A stretch of 64,000 nt of DNA from Allobrachymonas chironomi DSM 19884 (GCF_000374625.1 NZ_KB894768.1:89523-153522), one strand, 5' to 3'. Positions 29,869-40,115 are shown, counted from the first letter of the stretch. Made by a program: numbers and translations. The notes: generated from the sequence alone by a model not told the origin.

Positions 29869-31890
29869 ATGACACAAACGACCCTTTCCACGACGACCCT
29901 GGTCATCATTGCCTTTCTGCCGCTGTTGACTGCCACCCTGGTAGGCATCTTTGGTACGGCAATCGGTGGCCGTATCCTGGGCAACAAGGCCTCGCACACG
30001 CTGACCATCGGCGGCGTGCTGGTCTCCTGCGTGCTGTCCGTGATGGTGCTGATGCAGGTGCTTGACGGTGCCCGCTATGACCAGACGCTGTACACCTGGC
30101 TGAGCATTGGTGGCCTGAACATGGAAGTCGGCTTCATGGTCGACAGCCTGACCGCCATGATGATGGTGGTGGTGACCTCGGTGTCGCTGATGGTGCACAT
30201 CTACACCATCGGCTACATGCAGGGTGATCCGGGCTACAACCGCTTCTTCTCCTACATCTCGCTGTTCACCTTCTCCATGCTGATGCTGGTGATGAGCAAC
30301 AACTTCATGCAGCTGTTCTTTGGCTGGGAAGCGGTGGGCCTGGTGTCCTACCTGCTGATCGGCTTCTGGTACCAGCGTCCGACGGCGATCTTCGCCAACA
30401 TGAAGGCGTTCCTGATCAACCGCGTGGGTGACTTCGGCTTCATCCTGGGCATCGGCCTGCTGCTGGCCTATACCGGCACACTGAACTACACCGAGTTCTT
30501 CGGCAAGGTGAACACGCTGGCTGGCCAGACCATGCCGGGTACCGGCTGGCAGATCGTGACCGTGGCGTCCATCTGCCTGTTCATCGGTGCCATGGGCAAG
30601 TCGGCGCAGTTCCCGCTGCACGCCTGGCTGCCGGACTCGATGGAAGGCCCGACGCCGATCTCCGCACTGATCCACGCGGCCACCATGGTGACCGCCGGCA
30701 TCTTCATGGTGTCGCGCATGTCGCCGCTGTTCGAGATGAGTGATGTTGCGCTGAACTTCATCCTGATCATCGGTGCCATCACGGCCTTCTTCATGGGTAT
30801 CCTGGGCATCATCCAGAATGATATCAAGCGCGTGGTGGCGTACTCCACGCTGTCGCAGTTGGGTTACATGACCATGGCCCTGGGTGCCTCCGCCTACTCC
30901 GTGGCCGTGTTCCACCTGATGACGCACGCCTTCTTCAAGGCCCTGCTGTTCCTGGCGGCCGGCTCCGTCATCATCGGCATGCACCACAACCAGGACATCC
31001 GCTGGATGGGCAATGTGCGCAAGTACATGCCGATCACCTGGATCACTTTCCTGATTGGTACCCTGTCCCTGATCGGTACGCCGTTCTTCTCGGGCTTCTA
31101 CTCCAAGGAAAGCATCATCGAGGCGCTGCACTTCAGCACGCTGCCCGCAGCCGGCATCGCCTACTGGGCGGCCCTGCTGAGCGTCTTTGTGACCTCGCTG
31201 TACAGCTTCCGCGTCTACTTCCTGGTCTTCCATGGCAAGGAGCGCTATGACCAGAATCCGGAGCCGCACCATGACGATCACCATGATGACCATGGCGACG
31301 GCAAGCCGCACGAATCTCCGTGGGTGGTGACGCTGCCGCTGGTGCTGCTGGCGATTCCGTCGGTGATCATCGGCTACCTGGCTGTGGATGCCATGCTGTT
31401 TGGCGACTTCTTCAAGGATGCCATCCATGTGGATGCACGTCACCCGGCCATGGCAACCTACGCTGAGCACTGGGTCAACGTCTTCCACGGTGCCACCGGT
31501 TTTGCCCTGCACGCGGTACAGACCGTGCCGTTCTGGCTGACAGTGGCCGGCTTTGCCGTGGCCTACTTCCTCTACATGATGAAGAACAACGTGGCTGCCA
31601 GCCTGGCCAAGGCCTTTGCCCCGATCATCGCCGTGCTGGAAAACAAGTACTACGTCGACTGGGTCAACGAGAACATCGTGGCCCGTGGTGCACGCTGTCT
31701 CGGTACCGGCCTGTGGAAGGCGGGTGACCAGGGCCTGATCGATGGTGCCATCGTGAATGGTTCCTGGAAGGTTGTCGGCGGTATCGCTTCGGTGGTCCGG
31801 AAAGTCCAGACCGGTTATATCTACCACTACGCCCTGGCCATGATCCTGGGTGTGCTGGTGATGGTGGCCTGGTTCGTCTGGTTCGCCTAA
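29869..31890 (+). CDS. nuoL: NADH-quinone oxidoreductase subunit L
   Basis: NuoL is the distal antiporter-like proton pump of complex I, with a long lateral helix. The 673-residue protein has the conserved FFGWEAVGLVSYLLIGFWY, GAMGKSAQFPLHAWLPDSME, with the channel Lys, IHAATMVTAGIFMVSRM and KRVVAYSTLSQLGYM. An unusual His/Asp-rich loop (PHHDDHHDDHGDGKPHE, about 31264-31311) lies between late helices. The lateral helix and final C-terminal helix (MILGVLVMVAWFVWF) are present. Confidence 0.98.
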   Translation: MTQTTLSTTTLVIIAFLPLLTATLVGIFGTAIGGRILGNKASHTLTIGGVLVSCVLSVMVLMQVLDGARYDQTLYTWLSIGGLNMEVGFMVDSLTAMMMVVVTSVSLMVHIYTIGYMQGDPGYNRFFSYISLFTFSMLMLVMSNNFMQLFFGWEAVGLVSYLLIGFWYQRPTAIFANMKAFLINRVGDFGFILGIGLLLAYTGTLNYTEFFGKVNTLAGQTMPGTGWQIVTVASICLFIGAMGKSAQFPLHAWLPDSMEGPTPISALIHAATMVTAGIFMVSRMSPLFEMSDVALNFILIIGAITAFFMGILGIIQNDIKRVVAYSTLSQLGYMTMALGASAYSVAVFHLMTHAFFKALLFLAAGSVIIGMHHNQDIRWMGNVRKYMPITWITFLIGTLSLIGTPFFSGFYSKESIIEALHFSTLPAAGIAYWAALLSVFVTSLYSFRVYFLVFHGKERYDQNPEPHHDDHHDDHGDGKPHESPWVVTLPLVLLAIPSVIIGYLAVDAMLFGDFFKDAIHVDARHPAMATYAEHWVNVFHGATGFALHAVQTVPFWLTVAGFAVAYFLYMMKNNVAASLAKAFAPIIAVLENKYYVDWVNENIVARGARCLGTGLWKAGDQGLIDGAIVNGSWKVVGGIASVVRKVQTGYIYHYALAMILGVLVMVAWFVWFA

Positions 31891-31908
31891 TAAGGGAGAA
31901 ATAGAAAA

Positions 31909-33384
31909 ATGGGATTGTTGAGCCTGGCCATCTGGCTACCCATCGCGATCGGAGCCGTTCTGCTCGCCTTCAACGAGGATCGCCACGCCCGCATGGTGCG
32001 CTGGATTGCGTTGATCGGTTCCATCGCCAGCTTCCTGGTGACGATACCGCTGTACACCGGTTTCCAGCTGAACACGGCTGCCTTGCAGTTCGTGGAAAAG
32101 AATCCGTGGATTCCGCGTTTCAACATCAACTACCACCTCGGTGTTGATGGCATCTCGCTGTGGTTCGTGCTGCTGACTGCCTTCATCACGGTTGTGGTGG
32201 TGATCTCGGCCTGGGAAGTGATTTCCCAGCGCGTGAACCAGTACATGGCTGCCTTCCTGATCCTCAGCGGGGCCATGATCGGCGTGTTTGCTGCCCAGGA
32301 TGCGATGCTGTTCTACGTGTTCTTCGAGGCCACGCTGATTCCGATGTACCTGATCATCGGTATCTGGGGGGGGCCGCGCAAGATCTACGCCGCCTTCAAG
32401 TTCTTCCTGTATACGCTGCTCGGTTCGCTGCTGATGCTGGTGGCCCTGGTCTACCTGTACAACGTGTCCGGTGGCAGCTTCGACTTCCAGACCTGGTACA
32501 AGTTGCCCTTGGGAGCAACGGCGCAGACGCTGCTGTTCTTCGCCTTCTTTGCCGCCTTTGCCGTGAAGATCCCGATGTGGCCGGTACATACCTGGTTGCC
32601 CGATGTGCACGTGGAAGCACCGACCGGTGGTTCCGCCGTGCTGGCAGCCATCATGCTGAAGCTGGGTGGCTACGGTTTCCTGCGCTTCAACCTGCCGATC
32701 ACGCCGGACGCTTCGCAAGAGTGGGCCTGGCTGATGATTGCGCTGTCGCTGATTGCCGTGGTCTACGTCGGTCTGGTGGCCCTGGTGCAAAAGGACATGA
32801 AGAAGCTGGTGGCGTACTCCTCGGTCGCGCACATGGGCTTCGTGACGCTGGGCTTCTTTGTCTTCAGCGACATGGGCGTGTCCGGTGCCATCGTGCAGAT
32901 GATTGCACACGGTTTCGTCTCTGCAGCCATGTTCCTGTGTATCGGCGTGCTGTACGATCGCGTGCATTCGCGTGAAATCGCCGATTACGGTGGCGTGATC
33001 AACACCATGCCCAAGTTTGCTGCCTTTGCACTGCTGTTCTCGATGGCCAATAGCGGCCTGCCGGCAACGGCCGGTTTCGTCGGCGAGTGGATGGTGATCC
33101 TGGCCAGTGTCGAATACGATTTCTGGATTGGCCTGCTGACGGCGACTGCCCTGATCCTGGCGGCTTCCTATACCCTGTGGATGTACAAGCGCGTCTATCT
33201 GGGTCCGGTGACCAACGACAATGTCCGCGCCCTGCAGGACATCAACTGCCGCGAATTCGTGATGCTGGCGCTGCTGGCCATCGCCGTGCTGGCCATGGGT
33301 GTCTATCCCAAGCCCTTCACTGACGTCATGGACGCTTCTGTTGCACACCTGCTGCAGCAAGTGGCTGCGACCAAACTGCCCTGA
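31909..33384 (+). CDS. nuoM: NADH-quinone oxidoreductase subunit M
   Basis: NuoM is the second antiporter-like pump of the membrane arm. The 491-residue, multi-spanning protein shows FYVFFEATLIPMYLIIGIWG with the conserved membrane Glu, VKIPMWPVHTWLPDVHVEAP with the key Lys, and KKLVAYSSVAHMGFVTLG. It lies 18 bases after nuoL. Confidence 0.98.
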   Translation: MGLLSLAIWLPIAIGAVLLAFNEDRHARMVRWIALIGSIASFLVTIPLYTGFQLNTAALQFVEKNPWIPRFNINYHLGVDGISLWFVLLTAFITVVVVISAWEVISQRVNQYMAAFLILSGAMIGVFAAQDAMLFYVFFEATLIPMYLIIGIWGGPRKIYAAFKFFLYTLLGSLLMLVALVYLYNVSGGSFDFQTWYKLPLGATAQTLLFFAFFAAFAVKIPMWPVHTWLPDVHVEAPTGGSAVLAAIMLKLGGYGFLRFNLPITPDASQEWAWLMIALSLIAVVYVGLVALVQKDMKKLVAYSSVAHMGFVTLGFFVFSDMGVSGAIVQMIAHGFVSAAMFLCIGVLYDRVHSREIADYGGVINTMPKFAAFALLFSMANSGLPATAGFVGEWMVILASVEYDFWIGLLTATALILAASYTLWMYKRVYLGPVTNDNVRALQDINCREFVMLALLAIAVLAMGVYPKPFTDVMDASVAHLLQQVAATKLP

Positions 33385-33395
33385 GAGAGCCTGCA

Positions 33396-34892
33396 ATGAT
33401 TGACAAACTGAGTTGGATTGCCATCTATCCGGAAATTTTCCTGGCGGTGATGGCCAGTGTGATCTTGCTGGCCGACCTGTTCGTGAAGAGCCCGGGCCGC
33501 GTGCCGACCTACCTGCTGACGCAGCTGACGCTGCTGGCGCTGGTGGCGATCCAGGCCCTGTACGCACTCAACGGCTATACCATCTACGCCTTCGGCGATA
33601 CGGTGGTGAGCGACACCATGGGCAGCTGGCTGAAGTGTTTTGCCGCCCTGGCCACTTTCGTGACGCTGGTCTATGCCCGTCCGTACTCCGAGCAACGCGG
33701 CATGTTCCTGCGTGGTGGCGAGCTCTACCCGCTGGTGTTGTTCAGCCTGCTGGGCATCTTCGTGCTGACCTCGGCCAACCATTTCCTGCTGATCTACCTG
33801 GGTCTGGAACTGCTGACACTGCCGTCCTATGCCATGGTGGCGCTGCGTCGTGACAATGCCGAAGCCAGCGAATCGGCCATGAAGTACTTTGTGCTGGGTT
33901 CGCTGTCTTCCGGTTTCCTGCTGTATGGCATGTCCATGCTCTACGGTGCCACCGGTTCGCTGCTGCTGCCCGAAGTGCAGCATGTGATCGCCAGCGGCAT
34001 GGCCAAGACCCAGATCCTGGTGTTCGGCGTGGTCTTCATCGTGTCCGGCCTGGCGTTCAAGCTGGGTGCCGTTCCCTTCCACATGTGGATGCCTGACGTC
34101 TATCAGGGTGCGCCCACGTCGGTGACCCTGGTGATTGCCGCAGCGCCCAAGCTGGCCGCTTTTGCCATGGCGATCCGTCTGCTGGTCGAAGGCATGCTGC
34201 CAATGGCGGTCGAGTGGCAGCAGATGCTGATCATCCTCGCGGTGCTGTCGTTGCTGGTCGGTAACCTGGCGGCCATCATGCAGCAGAACATCAAGCGCAT
34301 GCTGGCGTATTCCACCATCGCCCAGATCGGCTTCGTGCTGCTGGCGCTGGCAGCTGGTTATACCAACAACAACTTCAGCAACGTGGTGGATGCCTACTCG
34401 GCAGGCATGTTCTATATCGTGACCTATGTGCTGACCACGCTGGTCAACTTCGGCGTGATCCTGCTGCTGGCACGTGACGGTTTCGAGTGCGACAACATCA
34501 ATGATCTGGCTGGCCTGAACCAGCGCAGCCCGCTGTATGCCGGCGTGATGGCCATCAGCCTGCTGTCGCTGGCCGGTATCCCGCCCATGGTCGGCTTCTA
34601 CGCCAAGATGAGCGTGTTGCAGTCGCTGGTGTCTTCCGGAACAGTCTTCCACATCGGTCTGGCCGTGTTTGCGGTGGTCATGTCGCTGATTGGCGCCTTC
34701 TACTACCTGCGCGTGATCAAGGTCATGTACTTTGATGCCCCGAATCCGCGTCTGCCGGAAACCCTGCATGCCGGTCTGGACGTGCGTGCCGTGCTGTCCC
34801 TGAACGGTGCCCTGGTGCTGGTGCTGGGCCTGATGCCGGCTGGCCTGATGAGCCTGTGTGCCCACGCGATTTATCGCATGCTGTCGGCCTGA
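33396..34892 (+). CDS. nuoN: NADH-quinone oxidoreductase subunit N
   Basis: NuoN is the third antiporter-like proton pump. The 498-residue protein has LIYLGLELLTLPSYAMVALR, FKLGAVPFHMWMPDVYQGAP and KRMLAYSTIAQIGFVLLAL, the family's Glu and Lys channel residues included. It ends the nuo set; the DUF2818 gene follows 15 bases later. Confidence 0.98.
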   Translation: MIDKLSWIAIYPEIFLAVMASVILLADLFVKSPGRVPTYLLTQLTLLALVAIQALYALNGYTIYAFGDTVVSDTMGSWLKCFAALATFVTLVYARPYSEQRGMFLRGGELYPLVLFSLLGIFVLTSANHFLLIYLGLELLTLPSYAMVALRRDNAEASESAMKYFVLGSLSSGFLLYGMSMLYGATGSLLLPEVQHVIASGMAKTQILVFGVVFIVSGLAFKLGAVPFHMWMPDVYQGAPTSVTLVIAAAPKLAAFAMAIRLLVEGMLPMAVEWQQMLIILAVLSLLVGNLAAIMQQNIKRMLAYSTIAQIGFVLLALAAGYTNNNFSNVVDAYSAGMFYIVTYVLTTLVNFGVILLLARDGFECDNINDLAGLNQRSPLYAGVMAISLLSLAGIPPMVGFYAKMSVLQSLVSSGTVFHIGLAVFAVVMSLIGAFYYLRVIKVMYFDAPNPRLPETLHAGLDVRAVLSLNGALVLVLGLMPAGLMSLCAHAIYRMLSA

Positions 34893-34907
34893 GGTACTGG
34901 CTGACAC

Positions 34908-35216
34908 ATGGGACTTGACCTGTCGATCTGGCTGGTGATTCTGGTGGCCCTGGTGGCCGCCAACCTGCCATTCCTGAACCAGCGCATTTTTGCGCTGGTT
35001 CCCCGCAAGAGCCCGCAGCGCAAGGGGATTGCGCTGCAGCTGGCCGAGTGGCTGGTGCTGTATCTGCTGGTGGGGCTGTTCAGCCTGACACTGGAGCGCA
35101 ATGCCGGCCAGATTTATCCCCAGGGCTGGCAGTTTTATGCCACCACGCTGGCCATGTTTGCCACACTGGCGTTTCCGGGTTTTGTCTACAGCCATCTGAT
35201 GCGCCACACCGATTGA
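34908..35216 (+). CDS. DUF2818 family membrane protein
   Basis: A 102-residue protein with three hydrophobic segments: LSIWLVILVALVAANLPF, WLVLYLLVGLFSLTL and FYATTLAMFATLAFPGFVY. It matches the DUF2818 family, which is found right after nuoN in many Betaproteobacteria. Its spacing of 15 bases from nuoN supports co-transcription and suggests a role in complex I assembly or stability, but this is inference from position; no function is established to my knowledge. Confidence 0.85.
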   Translation: MGLDLSIWLVILVALVAANLPFLNQRIFALVPRKSPQRKGIALQLAEWLVLYLLVGLFSLTLERNAGQIYPQGWQFYATTLAMFATLAFPGFVYSHLMRHTD

Positions 35217-35225
35217 GGAGGGCGT

Positions 35226-35849
35226 ATGGCGGTTCCTGCTTTTCCGACCCTGCACGAGCATCTGCAGTGCGAGCATGACGGCTTGCGCGAGCGTACCCAG
35301 TCCCGCGAATTGCTGGTGGCAGGGCGTTTTCTGAAGGTGGTACGCGATCAGGTGATGTTGCCGGACGGCAAGCTGTCTTCACGCGAATTTGTCCAGCATC
35401 CGGGGGCAGTGGTGGTGGTTCCGCTGCTGGAGGGCGGCCGCCTGCTGCTGGAGCGCCAGTACCGCCATCCGGTGGAGCGCGTGATGATCGAGTTCCCTGC
35501 GGGCAAGCTGGATGACGGCGAGCCGGGACTGCGCTGCGCCCAGCGTGAACTGCTGGAGGAGACCGGTTGCGTGGCGCGGGAATGGGCGTTTGCCGGCACC
35601 ATGCACAACTGCATAGGCTATTCTGATGAGCACATCGATATCTGGTTTGCGCGCGGACTGGATTATCACCAGCAGCAGCTGGAAGAAGGCGAGCTGCTGG
35701 ATCTGGTGACTGCCACGCCGCAGGAATTGCTGCAGAGCATGCGGGACGGGCTGTTGACCGATGCCAAGACCATCACCTGCATGCTGTGGCTGCAACAGAT
35801 GCTGGATGGCAGCTGGCAGCCTGATTGGCAGAAGGATGGGCAGACGTGA
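35226..35849 (+). CDS. nudF: NUDIX hydrolase, ADP-ribose pyrophosphatase type
   Basis: A 207-residue NUDIX enzyme predicted to hydrolyse ADP-ribose or a related nucleoside diphosphate sugar. The NUDIX box is complete: GKLDDGE, seven residues, then RELLEETGC at the middle of the protein. The preceding LLERQYRHPVERVMIEFPAG is typical of the ADP-ribose pyrophosphatase subgroup. It begins nine bases after DUF2818 and overlaps the DUF1178 start (GTGA), forming a tail to the nuo operon. The symbol is given by subgroup similarity; substrate is not proven. Confidence 0.82.
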   Translation: MAVPAFPTLHEHLQCEHDGLRERTQSRELLVAGRFLKVVRDQVMLPDGKLSSREFVQHPGAVVVVPLLEGGRLLLERQYRHPVERVMIEFPAGKLDDGEPGLRCAQRELLEETGCVAREWAFAGTMHNCIGYSDEHIDIWFARGLDYHQQQLEEGELLDLVTATPQELLQSMRDGLLTDAKTITCMLWLQQMLDGSWQPDWQKDGQT

Positions 35850-36292
35850 AGGTGTTCAATCTGCGCTGCGGCGCAGGGCACGATTTTGAAGGCTGGTTTG
35901 CGTCGGAGGAGGACTTTCTGTCGCAGCAGCAGGGCGGTCTGCTGTCCTGCCCTGAATGCGGTGACATGCAGGTGGAGAAAATGCTGTCGGCACCACATAT
36001 CAACCTGGGTCATGGCAAGGCGCAGCCGTCAGCCGGCCAGCCGACCGAGCAGCAGCAGCGCCGTCGCGTGGTGCAGGCCATGTACGAGCGCATGGTGCAG
36101 CATGTGATCGAACATACCGAAGATGTGGGCGATGCCTTTCCGGAGCAGGCGCGCAAGATGCATTACGGAGAGCTGGACGAGGCCCCGATCCGTGGCCAGG
36201 CCAGCCCGGAAGAAACCGAAGCCTTGCGCGAGGAGGGCATCGATGTGGTGTCATTGCCGATTCCCAAGGTGTCCCAGGGCAAGCTGCAATAA
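35846..36292 (+). CDS. DUF1178 family protein
   Basis: A 148-residue DUF1178 protein that starts at a GTG overlapping the NUDIX stop (GTGA); the N-terminus KVFNLRCGAGHDFEGWFAS is the family's usual start, so the GTG was preferred to an upstream ATG at a poorer position. Cys8 in RCGAGH and the CPECG pair suggest a small zinc ribbon; the C-terminal half is helical and charged. AAGGAT precedes the start. Function is unknown. Confidence 0.85.
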   Translation: MKVFNLRCGAGHDFEGWFASEEDFLSQQQGGLLSCPECGDMQVEKMLSAPHINLGHGKAQPSAGQPTEQQQRRRVVQAMYERMVQHVIEHTEDVGDAFPEQARKMHYGELDEAPIRGQASPEETEALREEGIDVVSLPIPKVSQGKLQ

Positions 36293-36363
36293 GGCCTGGT
36301 GACGGAGGTTGCGGCAGGTCTGCCGATGCTTGCCGCTCCTGTTTCCCGCTCTGCCGGAAGGGG

Positions 36364-37359
36364 TCAGTTCCTGCCCGGCCAGGCTGATGCTGGTTCCCTC
36401 TGCAGCGCATCGGCGGCATGCCGGATGAGTTGTCCGATGGCGTCTGGCTGATCACAGGCAATGGTTTGCCGCCAGGGCATGCTGCGCAGCCAGGTGAGCT
36501 GGCGTTTGGCCAGCTGGCGGGTGGCGGCAAGCGCCTTCTCGCGCCAGATGGCGACCGGCTCGCCCTGGTCCATGCCTTCCCAGGCCTGGCGATAGCCGAC
36601 ACAGCGGATCGAGGGCAGGGACACATCCAAATCGCCGCGCTGGCGCAGCTGGCGGACTTCCGCTTCAAAACCGGCTGCCAGCATGGCGTCGAAGCGCAGC
36701 GCAATGCGCTGGTGCAGCCAGCCACGGTCGGATGGCTCCAGGCTCAGCAGGGCCAGCGGCATGTGGCCACCGAGCCGGCTGTCCTGGCCGGCGTGCCAGT
36801 GTGACAGGGGCTTGCCGGTCTGGTGCCAGACTTCCAGTGCCCGGCCGATACGCTGGCTGTCGTTGGGGGCGAGGCGGTGGGCGGTGGTGGCATCGACTTG
36901 CTGCAGGCGCGCGTGCAGCGCCGGCCAGCCGTGGCGCAGGGCTTCCTGCTCGATCTGGGCCCGGATAGCCGGGTCGGTGGCGGGCATGTCGTTCAGACCC
37001 TCGAACAGAGCCTTGAAGTAGAGCATGGTGCCGCCGACCAGCAGCGGCAGGTGGCCACGGGACTGGATCGCCTGCATGGCGGCACGGGCGTCCTGGACGA
37101 AACGGGCGGCGCTGTAGCTTTCCAGCGGATCAATCAGGTTAATCAGGTGATGCGGGGCCAGGACCAGCTCTTCTGCGCTGGGCTTGGCAGTGCCGATATC
37201 CATCTGGCGGTAGACCAGGGCGGAATCGACACTGACGATTTCCACCGGCAGCTGCCAGTGCTGGTGTGCGTGCTCGGCCAGCGCCAGCGCTGCGGCGGTC
37301 TTGCCACTGGCGGTGGGGCCGGCAATCGCCAGATAGCGGGGGAGGCTGGCATCGGTCAT
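36364..37359 (-). CDS. miaA: tRNA dimethylallyltransferase MiaA
   Basis: MiaA adds a dimethylallyl group to N6 of A37 in tRNAs that read codons beginning with U. The 331-residue protein has the P-loop GPTASGKT at about residues 14-21, [18 protein letters not shown], the [15 protein letters not shown] segment and the [12 protein letters not shown] motif. ATG at 37359 is two bases after the mutL stop on the same strand, so the two are in one operon, an order seen widely in Proteobacteria. A longer upstream frame lies in mutL and is not coding. Confidence 0.97.
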   Translation of the reverse strand: MTDASLPRYLAIAGPTASGKTAAALALAEHAHQHWQLPVEIVSVDSALVYRQMDIGTAKPSAEELVLAPHHLINLIDPLESYSAARFVQDARAAMQAIQSRGHLPLLVGGTMLYFKALFEGLNDMPATDPAIRAQIEQEALRHGWPALHARLQQVDATTAHRLAPNDSQRIGRALEVWHQTGKPLSHWHAGQDSRLGGHMPLALLSLEPSDRGWLHQRIALRFDAMLAAGFEAEVRQLRQRGDLDVSLPSIRCVGYRQAWEGMDQGEPVAIWREKALAATRQLAKRQLTWLRSMPWRQTIACDQPDAIGQLIRHAADALQREPASAWPGRN

Positions 37360-37361
37360 GG

Positions 37362-39230
37362 TCAGCGGCCACGCAGGAACAGGGCGTCGAGTTCGCGCAT
37401 GCCGAGCTGACGCCAGGTGGGGCGGCCATGGTTGCACTGGTCGGCGCGTTCGGTCGCTTCCATCTGGCGCAGCAGGGCGTTCATTTCTTCCAGGGTCAGG
37501 CGTCGGTTGGCGCGTACCGCGCCGTGACAGGCCATGGTGGCGAGGATCTCGTTGCGGGCGCGTTGCAGCACGGTACTGGCGTCGTGGCGTGCCAGCTCGT
37601 CCAGCACCTGGCGGGCCAGCTCCACCGGGTCGCTGCTGGCAAGCTGGGTGGGGACGGAGCGCACCGCCAGCGTGCGGGCGGCCAGCAGCGAGACTTCCAG
37701 CCCCAGTTGCGCCAGCACGTCGGCGTAGTCCTGGGCGGCGGCGATTTCCTGCGGCGTGGCGGCGAAGGTCGCCGGAATCAGCAGTGGCTGGCTGTGCAGC
37801 GTGGCCTGATCGAGTTGCTGCTTGAGCTGTTCGTAGACGATGCGCTCGTGGGCGGCATGCATGTCGACCAGCACCATGCCGAAGGCGTTTTCGGCGATCA
37901 CGTAGACGCCGTGGATTTGCGCCACGGCGCGGCCCAGTGGCCACTGGTCGTGGGTGTCGGGCAGCGGTTGCGGGCTGACGTCCGTGGTCGCTGCCGTGCC
38001 GATGGCCGGACTGGCGGGGGTTGCCGGATCGGCCGGGGACAGCATGGCCCAGGGGGCGATGCCTTCCTGCAGCTGGTCGCGGTAGGGGCCGGAACGGGCA
38101 TCGGGCTGGTAGGGGTTGAGCGGCATGCCCTGTTGTCGCCAGGCGGGCATGGCGCTGGTGCTCAGTGGCAGGCCGGGTGGCGGCGTGAGCTGCAGCGGGT
38201 TGCTGCCGCCATCGGCCTGACCGGCGCGAGACGGGGCGAGTGCCTGTTGCAGTGCCTGGCGCACGGCCTGGTGCACCTCGCGGCTGTCGCGGAAACGGAC
38301 CTCGATCTTGGTCGGGTGCACGTTGACATCCACGCGCAGCGGATCAATCCCGATATGGAGCACATAGACCGGCTGGCGCTGGCCGTGCAGTATGTCCTCG
38401 TAGGCGTTGCGGGCGGCGTGCGCGATCACCTTGTCACGCACGTAGCGGCCGTTGACGTAGGCGTATTGCTGGTCGGCGCGCGAGCGGGCGTGGTCGGGCA
38501 GGCCGCAGCGGCCTTGCACGCGCAAGGGGCCACCCGGGGTCTGGATCTCGTAATCGACGGCCAGACTTTGTTCGATGAAGGCATCGCCGAGGACATCGGC
38601 CATGCGGCGTTCGGCGTCGGCGGCGCGCCACTGTTCCAGCAGTTTGCCGTCGTGCCAGAGCGTGAAGGCGACATCGGGACGCGCCAGCGCGTGGCGGCGC
38701 ACGGCATCGAGGCAATGGGCGAGTTCGGTGGTTTCGCTTTTCAGGAACTTGCGGCGCGCCGGCGTGCTGAAGAACAACTCGCGCACCTCGACCGAGGTGC
38801 CGCGCTGGCGCGCTGCCGGCCGCACTTCGCCGCTGCGGGCATCGAGAAAATGCGCGTGTTCGGCATCGGCGGTGGCGGAGAGCAGGCTGAGTTCGGAGAC
38901 GGAACCGATGGCAGCCAGGGCCTCGCCGCGGAAGCCCATGGTTTCGACCGCTTCGAGATCGTGCAGGCTGCGGATCTTGCTGGTGGCGTGACGCTGGATC
39001 GCCAGTGGCAGCTGCGTGGACGGGATGCCGATGCCGTCATCCTCGACCGCGATCAGGCGGATGCCGCCAGCCTGCAGTCGCACGGTGATGTGGCGCGCGC
39101 CGGAATCGAGGGCATTGTCGAGCAGTTCACGCACGACGGCAGCCGGACGCTCGATGACTTCACCAGCGGCGATCTGGCTGATCAGTTCGTCGGGCAGGGC
39201 CTGGATGGTAGGGTGGGGGACAGCAGACAT
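37362..39230 (-). CDS. mutL: DNA mismatch repair protein MutL
   Basis: MutL couples mismatch recognition by MutS to strand removal. The 622-residue protein has the GHKL ATPase motifs [17 protein letters not shown] and [16 protein letters not shown] in the N-terminal third, and a C-terminal dimerisation domain after a Pro/Ala-rich linker. The C-terminal [12 protein letters not shown] fits the DxHA(x)2E(x)4E metal motif of nicking MutL proteins, with Met in place of the Gln. ATG at 39230 was chosen because the conserved [17 protein letters not shown] starts at residue 9. It is followed by miaA. Confidence 0.97.
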   Translation of the reverse strand: MSAVPHPTIQALPDELISQIAAGEVIERPAAVVRELLDNALDSGARHITVRLQAGGIRLIAVEDDGIGIPSTQLPLAIQRHATSKIRSLHDLEAVETMGFRGEALAAIGSVSELSLLSATADAEHAHFLDARSGEVRPAARQRGTSVEVRELFFSTPARRKFLKSETTELAHCLDAVRRHALARPDVAFTLWHDGKLLEQWRAADAERRMADVLGDAFIEQSLAVDYEIQTPGGPLRVQGRCGLPDHARSRADQQYAYVNGRYVRDKVIAHAARNAYEDILHGQRQPVYVLHIGIDPLRVDVNVHPTKIEVRFRDSREVHQAVRQALQQALAPSRAGQADGGSNPLQLTPPPGLPLSTSAMPAWRQQGMPLNPYQPDARSGPYRDQLQEGIAPWAMLSPADPATPASPAIGTAATTDVSPQPLPDTHDQWPLGRAVAQIHGVYVIAENAFGMVLVDMHAAHERIVYEQLKQQLDQATLHSQPLLIPATFAATPQEIAAAQDYADVLAQLGLEVSLLAARTLAVRSVPTQLASSDPVELARQVLDELARHDASTVLQRARNEILATMACHGAVRANRRLTLEEMNALLRQMEATERADQCNHGRPTWRQLGMRELDALFLRGR

Positions 39231-39330
39231 GGAGGACAAAAAAGGTATCGGGGCATTGTAGCCAGCCTGTGTCGGGAAGGGGGCATGCTGCGATAATGCT
39301 GCATCGCCACATACATTGCCGGACCCCAGC

Positions 39331-40002
39331 ATGGAAATCATCGGATTCCTGATCGACTTCATTCTTCATATCGACCGCCATATCTTCGAATTCGTGCAGC
39401 AGTACGGCAACTGGGTCTATGGGCTGCTGTTCCTGATCGTGTTTGTCGAGACCGGGGTGGTGATCATGCCTTTCCTGCCGGGCGATTCGCTGCTGTTCAT
39501 CGTGGGCGCGCTGGCCGGTACCGGCCATCTGGATCTGTGGATTGCCATGGCGGTGCTGTGGGTGGCAGCGGTGCTGGGGGATCAGTGCAACTACAGCATC
39601 GGGCGCTATTTCGGGCCCAAGGTGTTCCAGTGGGAAGATTCGCGCCTGTTCAACAAGAAGGCGTTTGACAAGGCGCACAACTTCTATGAGCGTTATGGCG
39701 GCATCACCATCGTGCTGGCGCGCTTCATGCCGTTTATCCGCACCTTTGTGCCGTTCGTCGCTGGAGTGGCCGAGATGAGCCGGGCCAAGTTCACCTTCTA
39801 CAACGTGCTGGGGGCGACGATCTGGGTTGGCGGCATCGTGGTGGCAGGCTATCTGTTCGGCAATATTCCGTGGGTGCAGCAGAATCTGCAGATCATCATC
39901 TGGGGGCTGATCCTGGTGCCGGGCCTGATCGCGCTGTACGGGGCCTGGAAAGCCGGGCGCGCCGAGAAGGCCCAGGTGACGCAGGCCGGCAGCACCCGGT
40001 AA
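39331..40002 (+). CDS. DedA family membrane protein
   Basis: A 223-residue DedA protein (SNARE-associated/VTT domain), a family of inner-membrane lipid transporters or flippases needed for envelope integrity. The conserved VIMPFLPGDSLLFIVGALAG lies early, followed by GRYFGPKVFQWEDSRLFNK and RFMPFIRTFVPFVAGVAEM with the family's arginines, and two C-terminal helices. ATG at 39331 was preferred over an in-frame TTG at 39316. It is divergent from mutL and 100 bases away. Confidence 0.9.
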   Translation: MEIIGFLIDFILHIDRHIFEFVQQYGNWVYGLLFLIVFVETGVVIMPFLPGDSLLFIVGALAGTGHLDLWIAMAVLWVAAVLGDQCNYSIGRYFGPKVFQWEDSRLFNKKAFDKAHNFYERYGGITIVLARFMPFIRTFVPFVAGVAEMSRAKFTFYNVLGATIWVGGIVVAGYLFGNIPWVQQNLQIIIWGLILVPGLIALYGAWKAGRAEKAQVTQAGSTR

Positions 40003-40115
40003 CAATCGTCTGGATCTTCATACAACTCTCACAATGCGGACATGCCGCTTCGTGGGATGATGGCTGCGTGCCGGTCGCAAGTGACTGGCAGCAACCAGAA
40101 TAACAGGAGGGACTC

